NCBI GenBank assembly: GCA_902489745.1
Contig: CABUBB010000003.1
Coordinates: forward strand, 124,001-188,000
Length of the DNA stretch: 64,000 bases
Direction of reading: 5' to 3'
From: Metaruminococcus_A sp003150405
Lineage (GTDB): Bacteria; Bacillota; Clostridia; Oscillospirales; Ruminococcaceae
Below, piece after piece: positions 57,343 through 64,000 of this stretch; the first letter of the stretch is position 1; each line of letters begins with the position of its first letter. Made by a program: the position numbers and the translations under genes. The notes beneath the pieces are model-generated. The model ran no database searches, was not told where the DNA came from, and saw only the letters and a list, made by a program, of their open reading frames with translations.

Positions 57343-58107
57343 TTAATTTTTAATGCGCTCCCAAACCGCCATAACCAAACGGTGCGGGAACAGCTTGGCG
57401 AGCAGGCGGTGTCCTTTGTTGTGAAACCCATAAACCGAAACCGCCTTGCCTTTTACACTGTCCCCAAGCGCCTTGCGGACAACATCGGCAGGGCGAGCCA
57501 TACCGGGGAAATTCCGCACCGACTCCGGGTGCTCAGTAGACTGCGCCACTGTGAAAAATTCCGTTCTGGTCCAACCGGGACAAACTGCCGTCACCATAAT
57601 GCCGCGCCGTTTCAGCTCCCGGCCCAGCGCGCGGGAAAAACTCAGCACAAAAGCCTTAGAGGCCGCATAAATGTTCATATCCGGCAAAGGCTGAAACGCC
57701 GCAACCGAGGCCATTTGAATGATACGGCCTCCTGATTTCATATAGGGGAGCACCGCTTTGGTGAGCACGGCAAGGGCATAAACATTCAGCTGCACCATGT
57801 CTGACACTTCTTCATCACTCAGACCGGCGGTTGGGCCGAACTTACCAAAACCGGCCGCATTGACCAGCAAGCGAACCAGCGGTTTCCGCTCCTCCAACAT
57901 CTTCTTGATTTGGCTTAAGGAATCCGACTCTTTTAAATCCAGCGCGAGAATGCGTAGCGGCGTTTTGGTCATCTGAGCCAGTTCCTCCAAGCGTTCTTCC
58001 CGCCGGGCAATTACCCAGATTTCGTCGTAATGTTCCATTGCAGCAGCCTGCAAAACAAACTGGCGCCCCATTCCAGAAGATGCCCCAGTAATAATTGCAA
58101 TGTCCAT
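57343..58107 (-). CDS. SDR family NAD(P)-dependent oxidoreductase
   Basis: A 254-residue classical short-chain dehydrogenase. ITGASSGMGRQFVL is the cofactor loop, VNAAGFGKFG corresponds to NNAG, and IIQMASVAAFQPL with YAASKAFVLSFS gives the Ser, Tyr and Lys. VCPGWTRTEFF is the family's post-catalytic segment. The substrate is unknown. It lies between the TIGR01440 gene (21 bases upstream) and the kinase gene on the same strand, so the three may be one operon. Confidence 0.92.
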   Translation of the reverse strand: MDIAIITGASSGMGRQFVLQAAAMEHYDEIWVIARREERLEELAQMTKTPLRILALDLKESDSLSQIKKMLEERKPLVRLLVNAAGFGKFGPTAGLSDEEVSDMVQLNVYALAVLTKAVLPYMKSGGRIIQMASVAAFQPLPDMNIYAASKAFVLSFSRALGRELKRRGIMVTAVCPGWTRTEFFTVAQSTEHPESVRNFPGMARPADVVRKALGDSVKGKAVSVYGFHNKGHRLLAKLFPHRLVMAVWERIKN

Positions 58108-58128
58108 TCGTTCTTCCTCCCTTGAACC

Positions 58129-58680
58129 TCAGCCGAGCTCAGAATCATAATGGGTACGTTCCCCGCCAATGTATTTGGGGCGGGTACGCGCACAGATTAA
58201 GCCCGCCTCGCCAATACGGCTGAGCGACAGACGAACCGGAACAGCAACTGGCGCCAGGTGCATTCCAATCAAGGTACCGCCAATATCCATTCCAGCTTGT
58301 GCCTGAATTTGTTCCACTGCTACCGGCTGGCAGAATGCCGCATAGGCAGCCGCTGCAAACGAGCCGCCCGCTTTGGGCTGCGGCACCGCATTAACCACGG
58401 GCAGGCGGTACCATTCTGCCGCCTCTTTTTCCAGAATAATGGCGCGGTTTAAATGTTCACAGCACTGTGCTGCAAGAAAAACTCCATACTCTTTCAGCAG
58501 AGGGTAAATACCTCCCAACACCGCCTGTGCCAGCTCTGTGCTGGAATGGGTACCGATTCTCTCGCCTCCGATTTCGCTCGAGGAACAGCCGACCACAAAA
58601 ATGTCCTTCCCTTTCAGCTTTGCGGTTTCCAGCAGTTCGGCAGCGGCTTGGCGCGCCTGCGCCTGAATTTGTTCCAACAT
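58129..58680 (-). CDS. TIGR01440 (DUF436) family protein, YwlG-like
   Basis: A 183-residue protein of the DUF436/TIGR01440 family (B. subtilis YwlG). DIFVVGCSSSEIGGERIG and QCCEHLNRAI are hallmarks, and GMDIGGTLIGMHLAPVAVPV is the C-terminal core. Function is not established for the family. The ATG at 58680 follows AAGGTG; a frame to 58863 exists but has no ribosome site. It is the first gene of a probable three-gene operon with the SDR and kinase. Confidence 0.9.
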   Translation of the reverse strand: MLEQIQAQARQAAAELLETAKLKGKDIFVVGCSSSEIGGERIGTHSSTELAQAVLGGIYPLLKEYGVFLAAQCCEHLNRAIILEKEAAEWYRLPVVNAVPQPKAGGSFAAAAYAAFCQPVAVEQIQAQAGMDIGGTLIGMHLAPVAVPVRLSLSRIGEAGLICARTRPKYIGGERTHYDSELG

Positions 58681-58891
58681 GTTTATCACCTTCGGTTTTA
58701 TCATACCACAAAAGAACCAGAATGCAAAGATTGTGTTAATGACGGAGCTTTTCAGGGCGCCAGGCTTTTCATTTTTCAAGTCTGCTTGGAGCAAATGATG
58801 ACGAGCTGCGGGACAACCGCCGTATTTCTCTTTTGGGTTACGCTGAAAAACAGCCTCCCGCAACAGTACAAGTGCGGAAAGCTGTTTCCTC

Positions 58892-59320
58892 TTACAGGTA
58901 TTGTTTTAGGCGTTCAATGCTGTTCTGCTCAAACGTGATGGTCTCTTCCACCAGTTTGCGCGCCGTCTGGGATGCCTCTGGACACCGATTCAGTGTCTCC
59001 TGAGCCTCCACAATGCCCATGTTGCTTCCATCGATCACCATTTTGGCGATTTTAGAGACCGATCCTGCCGTCGCCGCATTAAAGCGAATCATCCCATCCG
59101 CCATCAGTTTCTGAAAGAAGGGACTTTCCTCCGGGTTGGCGCCGTTTGCATAAATTTGTTTCTTCGCCTTGCTGTTGAGGCTGGAATAACCCTGCATTTG
59201 GGTGACAAGATCATCCCGCAAATCGGTTTCCTTCACCGATTTCAAGAGGATGTTCAGATTTTCCTCCCCCATTTTGGTATCCTGATATACTTTGTTAAGC
59301 AAATCCATATCCTGTGTCAT
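58892..59320 (-). CDS. Ferritin-like (DUF2383-type) helical protein
   Basis: A 142-residue, mainly helical protein. The N-terminal helix pair (LLNKVYQDTKMGEENLN), the central GYSSLNSKAKKQIY and the C-terminal AQETLNRCPEASQ with ARKLVEETITFEQNSIERL fit a four-helix bundle of the ferritin-like type seen in Clostridia. It may have a spore-coat or storage role, but I see no strict metal-binding motif. The ATG at 59320 follows GAGGTG; TTG at 59326 is the alternative. It stands alone. Confidence 0.7.
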   Translation of the reverse strand: MTQDMDLLNKVYQDTKMGEENLNILLKSVKETDLRDDLVTQMQGYSSLNSKAKKQIYANGANPEESPFFQKLMADGMIRFNAATAGSVSKIAKMVIDGSNMGIVEAQETLNRCPEASQTARKLVEETITFEQNSIERLKQYL

Positions 59321-59547
59321 TGTCAATCACCTCACCCCTTAATATGGAACAAAAACGGGAAATTATACCCAAGATATCAAACATCCAGAGAGTTGAATAT
59401 GGACAGTCAAAACAGGCTGACCAATGAGCAAAGTTACCTGTTCTGTCAGCGCCCTTTATGCCTTTCTTGTATCTTTTTAAAGTTTCAAACGCAGCCTGTC
59501 ATTCCTTAGCAGCTCCCCTTGTTCATGCGCTTTCATGCGGGCCGTGC

Positions 59548-59576
59548 TTGTACTTTTCCAGTTAACCCGGTATAAT
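59548..59576 (+). promoter_or_regulatory. Promoter of the DMT transporter gene
   Basis: TTGTAC (59548-59553), 17-base spacer, TATAAT (59571-59576). The transcript should begin near 59583. Confidence 0.78.
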
Positions 59577-59615
59577 GGGATATAAATGATCAACAACATG
59601 AATGGAGATGGCAGT

Positions 59616-60539
59616 TTGCAGGCAGAAACCTTTTTTCGAAAACCAATCAATATTTTTCTCATCGCCGTTCTCTGTACCCTGCTTTGGGGCAGCGCTTTTC
59701 CCGGCGTTAAACTGGGGTATGAGTTACTGCACATCGGCACCGATGACCTGTTTTCCAAAATTCTGTTTGCAGGATGCCGGTTTGGACTGGCAGGCATTTT
59801 CACTCTTGCTTTCACAATGGTTTCCGCCCGGCGGATCATCCTGCCAAGCAAAAGCAGCATTGGCGGCATTACCCTGTTGGGATTGGTACAGACCACCCTG
59901 CAATACATTTTCTTTTACATTGGGTTGAGTTATACCACCGGGGTCAAGGGCTCCATTCTCAACGCGACTTCTACCTTTATGATTGTCATCCTCGCCCACT
60001 TTGCCTATAAAAATGACCGTATTACGGTAAAAAAGGCCGTTGGATGCCTGCTTGGCTTTGCCGGGGTTGTTCTTGTCAATTTAGGCGGCGGAGGCTTTGA
60101 AGGCTTTTCCTTTTTGGGGGAAGGGTGCGTCCTGCTTTCTGCGCTGACCTTTGCATTTGGCTCGCTTATCAGCAAGAAGGTAGCCTCCAAAGGAGAGCCC
60201 GCCATGATTACCGGTTATCAGCTTCTCATTGGCGGGGTGGTTTTGGTACTGATCGGCCTTGCCGGTGGCGGGCATATTTCCATAGACAGTGTGGAGGCGT
60301 TGGCCCTGTTCCTTTATCTCGCGTTGCTTTCGTCGGTAGCTTTTGCGCTCTGGACGGCGCTGCTCAAATACAATCCGGTGGGAAAAATCAGTATTTACAA
60401 TTTCTTGACACCGGTATTCGGCAGCATTCTTTCGGTGATTTTTTTGCAGGAACAGGCATTTGACCTAAAAATTATTCTGGCGCTTCTTTTCGCCTGCGCC
60501 GGGATTGTGTTGGTCAACCGGGACAAAAAAACTGGATAA
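59616..60539 (+). CDS. DMT family (EamA) transporter
   Basis: A 307-residue transporter with ten membrane segments in two EamA repeats. LCTLLWGSAFPGVKLGYELL opens repeat 1 and FLYLALLSSVAFALWTALLK lies in repeat 2, with the final FLQEQAFDLKIILALLFACAG. It exports metabolites such as amino acids or nucleosides. The start is taken as the TTG at 59616, eight bases after GGAG. The ATG at 59586 would lie only about three bases from the transcript start and has no ribosome site. Confidence 0.88.
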   Translation: MQAETFFRKPINIFLIAVLCTLLWGSAFPGVKLGYELLHIGTDDLFSKILFAGCRFGLAGIFTLAFTMVSARRIILPSKSSIGGITLLGLVQTTLQYIFFYIGLSYTTGVKGSILNATSTFMIVILAHFAYKNDRITVKKAVGCLLGFAGVVLVNLGGGGFEGFSFLGEGCVLLSALTFAFGSLISKKVASKGEPAMITGYQLLIGGVVLVLIGLAGGGHISIDSVEALALFLYLALLSSVAFALWTALLKYNPVGKISIYNFLTPVFGSILSVIFLQEQAFDLKIILALLFACAGIVLVNRDKKTG

Positions 60540-60602
60540 ACGCGCCGTGCTCGCTTTTGTTTTCCAGCGCCACCCAGAAAAGCAAAACAGCTGTATGATC
60601 TT

Positions 60603-60640
60603 AAAACGCCGTGTGTTTAAACACACGGCGTTTTTTCTTC
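60603..60640 (+). terminator. Terminator of the DMT transporter gene
   Basis: AAAACGCCGTGTGTTT pairs perfectly with AAACACACGGCGTTTT, followed by TTCTTC. Confidence 0.92.
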
Positions 60641-60838
60641 CCGATTTTCCACGGCGCCCCTTTCCAAAGCAAAAATTGTCCCATTGGTTCCATCAACGCT
60701 TTGTGCGCTGGCAAGGCCACGCTCGGCATTCGATATACTCTGGCGCATTGACATTTCTAAAGAGAGACACATGCACTCTTACGCGAAATCCCATCTACCC
60801 GGTGCCTATACACAAAACAAATGGAGGTCCCTAAAAAT
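60641..60838. other. Intergenic stretch with no supported gene
   Basis: About 200 bases between the DMT terminator and the end of the GNAT gene. No ribosome site or recognisable product. No obvious terminator for the GNAT gene was found. Confidence 0.5.
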
Positions 60839-61372
60839 TCACCGGGCCGTTTCCCACTCCGGGCGACGGATGGAAAAAATCAGGTGCGGCATATCCACAT
60901 TGTAGTAGTGTTTGACAAACTGTCCCCGCACCGTCATGCCGTTACGTTTCGCAACATTTTGGGAGGCTATATTGGTATCTCGTATAATGGAGTAAACCTC
61001 ATCCGCCCCCAACTGTTTAAAAGCGTAATCCCGGCAGGCAGCAGCAGCCTCGGTTGCATAACCGTGGTGCCAGCACGCCCGCTCAAACAAATAGCCGACT
61101 TCTTTCACCCATTTCCCGTCGCAGTTCTGCATCGTGACACCGCACTGGCCAATCATTTCGCCGTTCTCTTTGAGCAGGACCGCCCAAAGACCAAAGCCGT
61201 CATCCCGGTAACGCTGGATCTGCCGGTCCAGCCACTGATGCACCTCGGCATCGCTGAACGCATGTTCATACGCGGTCATTGCCTGTGCATCCTGCAGGGT
61301 TTTGCAGAGTGCCGAAAAGTCCGACGGCTCCATAGTGCGCAGGATCAGGCGTTTGGTCTCTAAAATTTTCAT
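60839..61372 (-). CDS. GNAT N-acetyltransferase, RimJ/RimL type
   Basis: A 177-residue acetyltransferase of the RimJ/RimL/PaiA type. ETKRLILRTMEPSDFSAL is the usual opening, VGYLFERACWHHGYATEA holds the acetyl-CoA loop, and SQNVAKRNGM is the conserved helix after it. It acetylates an amine, perhaps a ribosomal protein or small molecule. It begins 27 bases after the rnr stop and is probably the last gene of the rnr transcript. Confidence 0.93.
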   Translation of the reverse strand: MKILETKRLILRTMEPSDFSALCKTLQDAQAMTAYEHAFSDAEVHQWLDRQIQRYRDDGFGLWAVLLKENGEMIGQCGVTMQNCDGKWVKEVGYLFERACWHHGYATEAAAACRDYAFKQLGADEVYSIIRDTNIASQNVAKRNGMTVRGQFVKHYYNVDMPHLIFSIRRPEWETAR

Positions 61373-61399
61373 ACGTTTTCCTCCGTCAATCCAAAATAC

Positions 61400-63541
61400 T
61401 TATTCACCCATCCTGGACTTTTCTTGCGCGGAGCCGGACCTTTCCAATTCAAAATCAACGCGGCCGGCATTGACGTCCACCTTGGTGCAGACCACCCGCA
61501 CCGGTGAACCAACTCGGTAGCTCCTGCCGCTGAGCTTTTCCTTGAGTTCAAAGTAGCCGTCAAATTCATACTGGCCTTCCGGAAGGGTCTCAACCCGCAC
61601 CATTCCCTCCACAGTATTTGGCAGCTCCACAAAAAAGCCATTGGAGGTCGCTCCGTCAATGATACCTTCAAAGCTCTCGCCAATACGGCTCTTCATATAC
61701 TCCGCCTTGTAGCAATCCTCGCAGGAGCGCTCAATATTGACCGCACGCAGTTCTGTTTCAGTAGACTGGAGCGCCGCGGCATGCGCCAAACGGCGGTACC
61801 GTTTGGTCACCGCAGAGGTGCCGGAAACGAGAAAATCGGTGAGAATACGGTGGATCATCAAATCCGGATAACGTCGGATCGGCGAAGTAAAATGCGCATA
61901 ATTCTCCAAAGCAAGGCCGTAATGCCCCACCGGAATTTCACTGTACTTGGCCTTTGCCATGGCGCGGAGCACCTGCATATTGACGATACTGTAAACCGGC
62001 GTCTCCTTTGCGTCCTCTAAAATTTGCGCCATGCGCCCCGGACGGATTCCATGCTGAATACCGCGCGCATTCAAGCCGAGAAGCCGCAGCGCCTCAGACA
62101 ACATTTCGAGCTTTTCGTCGGTCGGATTCTCGTGGATGCGGTAGACAAACGGAATCTGCTCCTGCTTGGCAAGGGTTGCTGCGGCCTCATTTGCCGAAAG
62201 CATAAACTCCTCGATCATCCGCTCGGCAAAACCGCGGGTCCGCGGCTGAATGTCAACCGCTACATCATTTTCATCCACAATAATCTTGCTTTCAGTGGTC
62301 TCAAGCTCCGGAGCGCCCCGCTGTTTGCGGTTCGCAATCAGTTTTTCCGCAAGCTCTTTCATCAAACCAATCTCTTTGGCGAGCGAACCATATTTGGCGG
62401 TGACAACTTCATTGGCTGTGCCGTCCATAACGGCGTTGACCTCGGTATACACCCCTTTAACACGGGAACGGATGATGGTCTTATGAAACTCAAAATCTGT
62501 GAGGTTTGCGTGGGCGTCCAGTGTCATCATCGCAGAAAACGCGAGCCGGTCCTCATTGGGATTGAGAGAACAAATGCCGTTTGAAAGTTCTTTCGGCAGC
62601 ATGGGGACCACCTGATTTGCATAATAAATGCTCGTCCCACGCTCATACGCTTCTTTATCCAGCGCCGAACCTGCACGGACATAATGCGAAACATCCGCAA
62701 TGTGGACACCGAGCTGGTAACTGCCGTCCTCCTCTTTGGAAAGGGAGATCGCGTCGTCCAAATCCTTGGAATCCGCGCCGTCAATGGTGAAAATGGGAAG
62801 CTCCCGCAGATCCAGACGCCCTGTAAGCTCCTGCTCCCGGATCCCCCGGTGTGCGAGGTAGCGGGCTTCATCCTGCACGGCAGAGGGAAATGCCTGGGTG
62901 ACGCCTTGAAGCTGCAGCACCGCAGCGGCACAGGAGGCAGCGCTTTCCGCATCGCCAAACGAGGCGATGACGCGCGCCCGATGCTCCGCGTGGTTCCGAC
63001 CCCGCTTGACCACCTTGGCAATGACCTTTTGCCCCGGCGCCGCGTCAGTACCGCGTATAAGGTCAATTGGCAGACGGGCAAACTGATCCGGCAATACCAT
63101 ATATTTACCATTCTCAACCGTGACAACACCAGTGAACTCGCCCGGGCCATAGGTCACAATGGAAACGACTTCCCCCTCTGGGGAACTGCCGCGCTGACCG
63201 CGCAGAAGTCGTACAAATACAAGATCATCCGGAAGAGCGCCTTTGAGAAATTTTCCGGGGATAAAAACCTCAACGTCATCCGAGGTGCGTTTTGCAAAAC
63301 CAAATGTTTTCTGAATGCGGGTGACGATGGCGGCAAACAAGCCCAATGCCTTGGGGCTTTTGTATCGGTCGCCCTGACGCACAACCTCACCCTGCTTTGT
63401 CATTGCCTCTAAAGCCGCAGCAAAACGCTTAGCGTCCGCCGGTTTAAGTTTAATGCGAGCAGCCAGCTCCTTGGTGCGCAGGCCGTTTTTTCCGCTCTTG
63501 GAAAGTACCTGTAAGACACGTTTTTGAATGCTGTAATTCAT
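61400..63541 (-). CDS. rnr: Ribonuclease R
   Basis: A 713-residue 3-prime exoribonuclease. An N-terminal helix-turn-helix (about 10-60) and cold-shock domains precede the RNB catalytic domain. The active-site acidic cluster is in DGADSKDLDDAISLS (about 258-272), and an S1 domain closes the protein (about 630-700). The length is standard. It degrades structured RNA and helps ribosome and tmRNA quality control in the cytosol. It lies after secG, an order widely seen in Bacillota (secG-rnr-smpB), though smpB is replaced here by a GNAT gene. Confidence 0.96.
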   Translation of the reverse strand: MNYSIQKRVLQVLSKSGKNGLRTKELAARIKLKPADAKRFAAALEAMTKQGEVVRQGDRYKSPKALGLFAAIVTRIQKTFGFAKRTSDDVEVFIPGKFLKGALPDDLVFVRLLRGQRGSSPEGEVVSIVTYGPGEFTGVVTVENGKYMVLPDQFARLPIDLIRGTDAAPGQKVIAKVVKRGRNHAEHRARVIASFGDAESAASCAAAVLQLQGVTQAFPSAVQDEARYLAHRGIREQELTGRLDLRELPIFTIDGADSKDLDDAISLSKEEDGSYQLGVHIADVSHYVRAGSALDKEAYERGTSIYYANQVVPMLPKELSNGICSLNPNEDRLAFSAMMTLDAHANLTDFEFHKTIIRSRVKGVYTEVNAVMDGTANEVVTAKYGSLAKEIGLMKELAEKLIANRKQRGAPELETTESKIIVDENDVAVDIQPRTRGFAERMIEEFMLSANEAAATLAKQEQIPFVYRIHENPTDEKLEMLSEALRLLGLNARGIQHGIRPGRMAQILEDAKETPVYSIVNMQVLRAMAKAKYSEIPVGHYGLALENYAHFTSPIRRYPDLMIHRILTDFLVSGTSAVTKRYRRLAHAAALQSTETELRAVNIERSCEDCYKAEYMKSRIGESFEGIIDGATSNGFFVELPNTVEGMVRVETLPEGQYEFDGYFELKEKLSGRSYRVGSPVRVVCTKVDVNAGRVDFELERSGSAQEKSRMGE

Positions 63542-63580
63542 GCTTCTCCTCTTTTACACATCAGTTAATTTTATCATGCC

Positions 63581-63616
63581 CAAAAAAGCCCCTGCGTATT
63601 GACACAGGGGCTTTTA
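63581..63616 (-). terminator. Terminator between secG and rnr
   Basis: On the minus strand AAAAGCCCCTG, loop of ten bases, CAGGGGCTTTT, then TTGGG. It probably lowers rnr expression relative to secG. Confidence 0.85.
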
Positions 63617-63624
63617 AAAGCAGG

Positions 63625-63876
63625 TTATTTAAAGAACACAGACACGAAGTTGACCGCCATGGTAATAATAAAAAACGCTATGGCCGATATTTTAGTCAGT
63701 TTAACTAGAATTGCCTCGCTGGTTTTACCCCTGCCCGATGTATTCGCCGCGCTCATTCCACCATCCAGCGAACCGGAAAGACCAGGCTGTTTGCTTTCCT
63801 GTAACATAACGACAATGATAATAAATATACCAACAATCAGCAACAAACTGCCGCAAATAATTTCCCAAACACTCAT
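63625..63876 (-). CDS. secG: Protein translocase subunit SecG
   Basis: An 83-residue membrane protein with two segments (about 4-25 and 58-80) and the LQESKQPGLSGSLDGG loop between them, the SecG hallmark. It helps SecYEG-mediated secretion. The ATG at 63876 follows GAGGAG with eight bases spacing; a GTG at 63885 abuts that site and is less likely. The promoter is at 63911-63939. Confidence 0.95.
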   Translation of the reverse strand: MSVWEIICGSLLLIVGIFIIIVVMLQESKQPGLSGSLDGGMSAANTSGRGKTSEAILVKLTKISAIAFFIITMAVNFVSVFFK

Positions 63877-63910
63877 GTTAGACACTCCTCATCTCATGAT
63901 AGCACAATTT

Positions 63911-63939
63911 ATCATAACATAGTTTGCAGGAAAGCGCAA
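63911..63939 (-). promoter_or_regulatory. Promoter of secG
   Basis: On the minus strand TTGCGC (63939-63934), 17-base spacer, TATGAT (63916-63911). Confidence 0.7.
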
Positions 63940-64000
63940 GTTTTTTCAAAAATTTTATAAAACGACGCATATCCAGCCTTTGCCGCGGCATGATAGTAAA

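Noticed and set aside
1..64000. CRISPR arrays, insertion sequences and rRNA genes
   Set aside because: No regularly spaced repeats, transposase motifs or rRNA sequence were seen anywhere in the window.

Overview
The window looks like a chromosomal segment of a Gram-positive, low-to-mid G+C anaerobe of the Bacillota, class Clostridia, most likely in the Oscillospirales (Ruminococcaceae-like). This rests on gene content rather than a search. The pointers are a hydroxylamine reductase/hybrid cluster protein remnant, a PdaB-type deacetylase, a corrinoid/URO-D-type protein, a one-chain glycyl-tRNA synthetase, strong AGGAGG ribosome sites, several TTG and GTG starts, and TTGACA-17-TATAAT promoters. 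Base composition is fairly even, and no large foreign island is obvious.

Layout. 1-5.2 kb: a minus-strand run holding an SDR dehydrogenase, QueH, a two-gene short-chain CHR transporter with a D-2-hydroxyacid dehydrogenase, a small hypothetical protein, thioredoxin and a PQ-loop-like membrane protein. 5.4-10.6 kb: plus-strand transporter, GDPD, flavodoxin, membrane protein, DUF2284 protein, and an XRE regulator with a coupled partner. 10.7-14.4 kb: the housekeeping genes rlmH, yycJ, murA and a lipoprotein cyclophilin. tRNA-Val(GAC) follows, then a lipoprotein zinc peptidase and a PdaB-like deacetylase. 16.9-19 kb: a duplicated Cys-rich cassette around an XRE gene with twin operators, an esterase, and an orphan promoter-operator-terminator unit. 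19-27 kb: methyltransferase, acetyltransferase, an Lsa-like ABC-F protein behind a leader peptide and attenuator, a divergent AraC/URO-D pair, and two convergent membrane-bound XRE regulators. 27.3-29.1 kb: an isolated holin-endolysin cassette.

29.3-44.2 kb is the main functional block, entirely on the minus strand. Transcription enters at glyQS and runs through rfbA, rfbD and rfbB (dTDP-L-rhamnose supply). A second unit has rfbC, a TagGH/Wzm-Wzt-type ABC exporter, a two-domain GT4 enzyme, DUF2142, four GT2 enzymes and DUF2304, and ends at fabD. Together these predict a rhamnose-containing wall polysaccharide that is built on a lipid carrier and exported by the ABC transporter. No initiating sugar-phosphate transferase or ligase is in the window. 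Another GT2 gene (46.1 kb) lies on the plus strand behind a long palindrome.

44.6-64 kb: gdhA, tRNA-Pro(CGG), an MFS/AraC divergent pair, a decayed hcp pseudogene, a nucleotidyltransferase, a 58-residue small protein, TspO, YbjQ, a cytoplasmic gamma-glutamyltransferase-like enzyme, a hexokinase-like kinase, an SDR, a TIGR01440 protein, a ferritin-like protein, a DMT transporter, a GNAT enzyme, rnr and secG. No CRISPR array, insertion sequence or rRNA gene was seen. The best candidates for something undescribed are the ABC-F leader, the orphan transcript unit at 18.7-19.0 kb, the three-way-junction leader before the holin, and the palindromic promoter at 46.1 kb.
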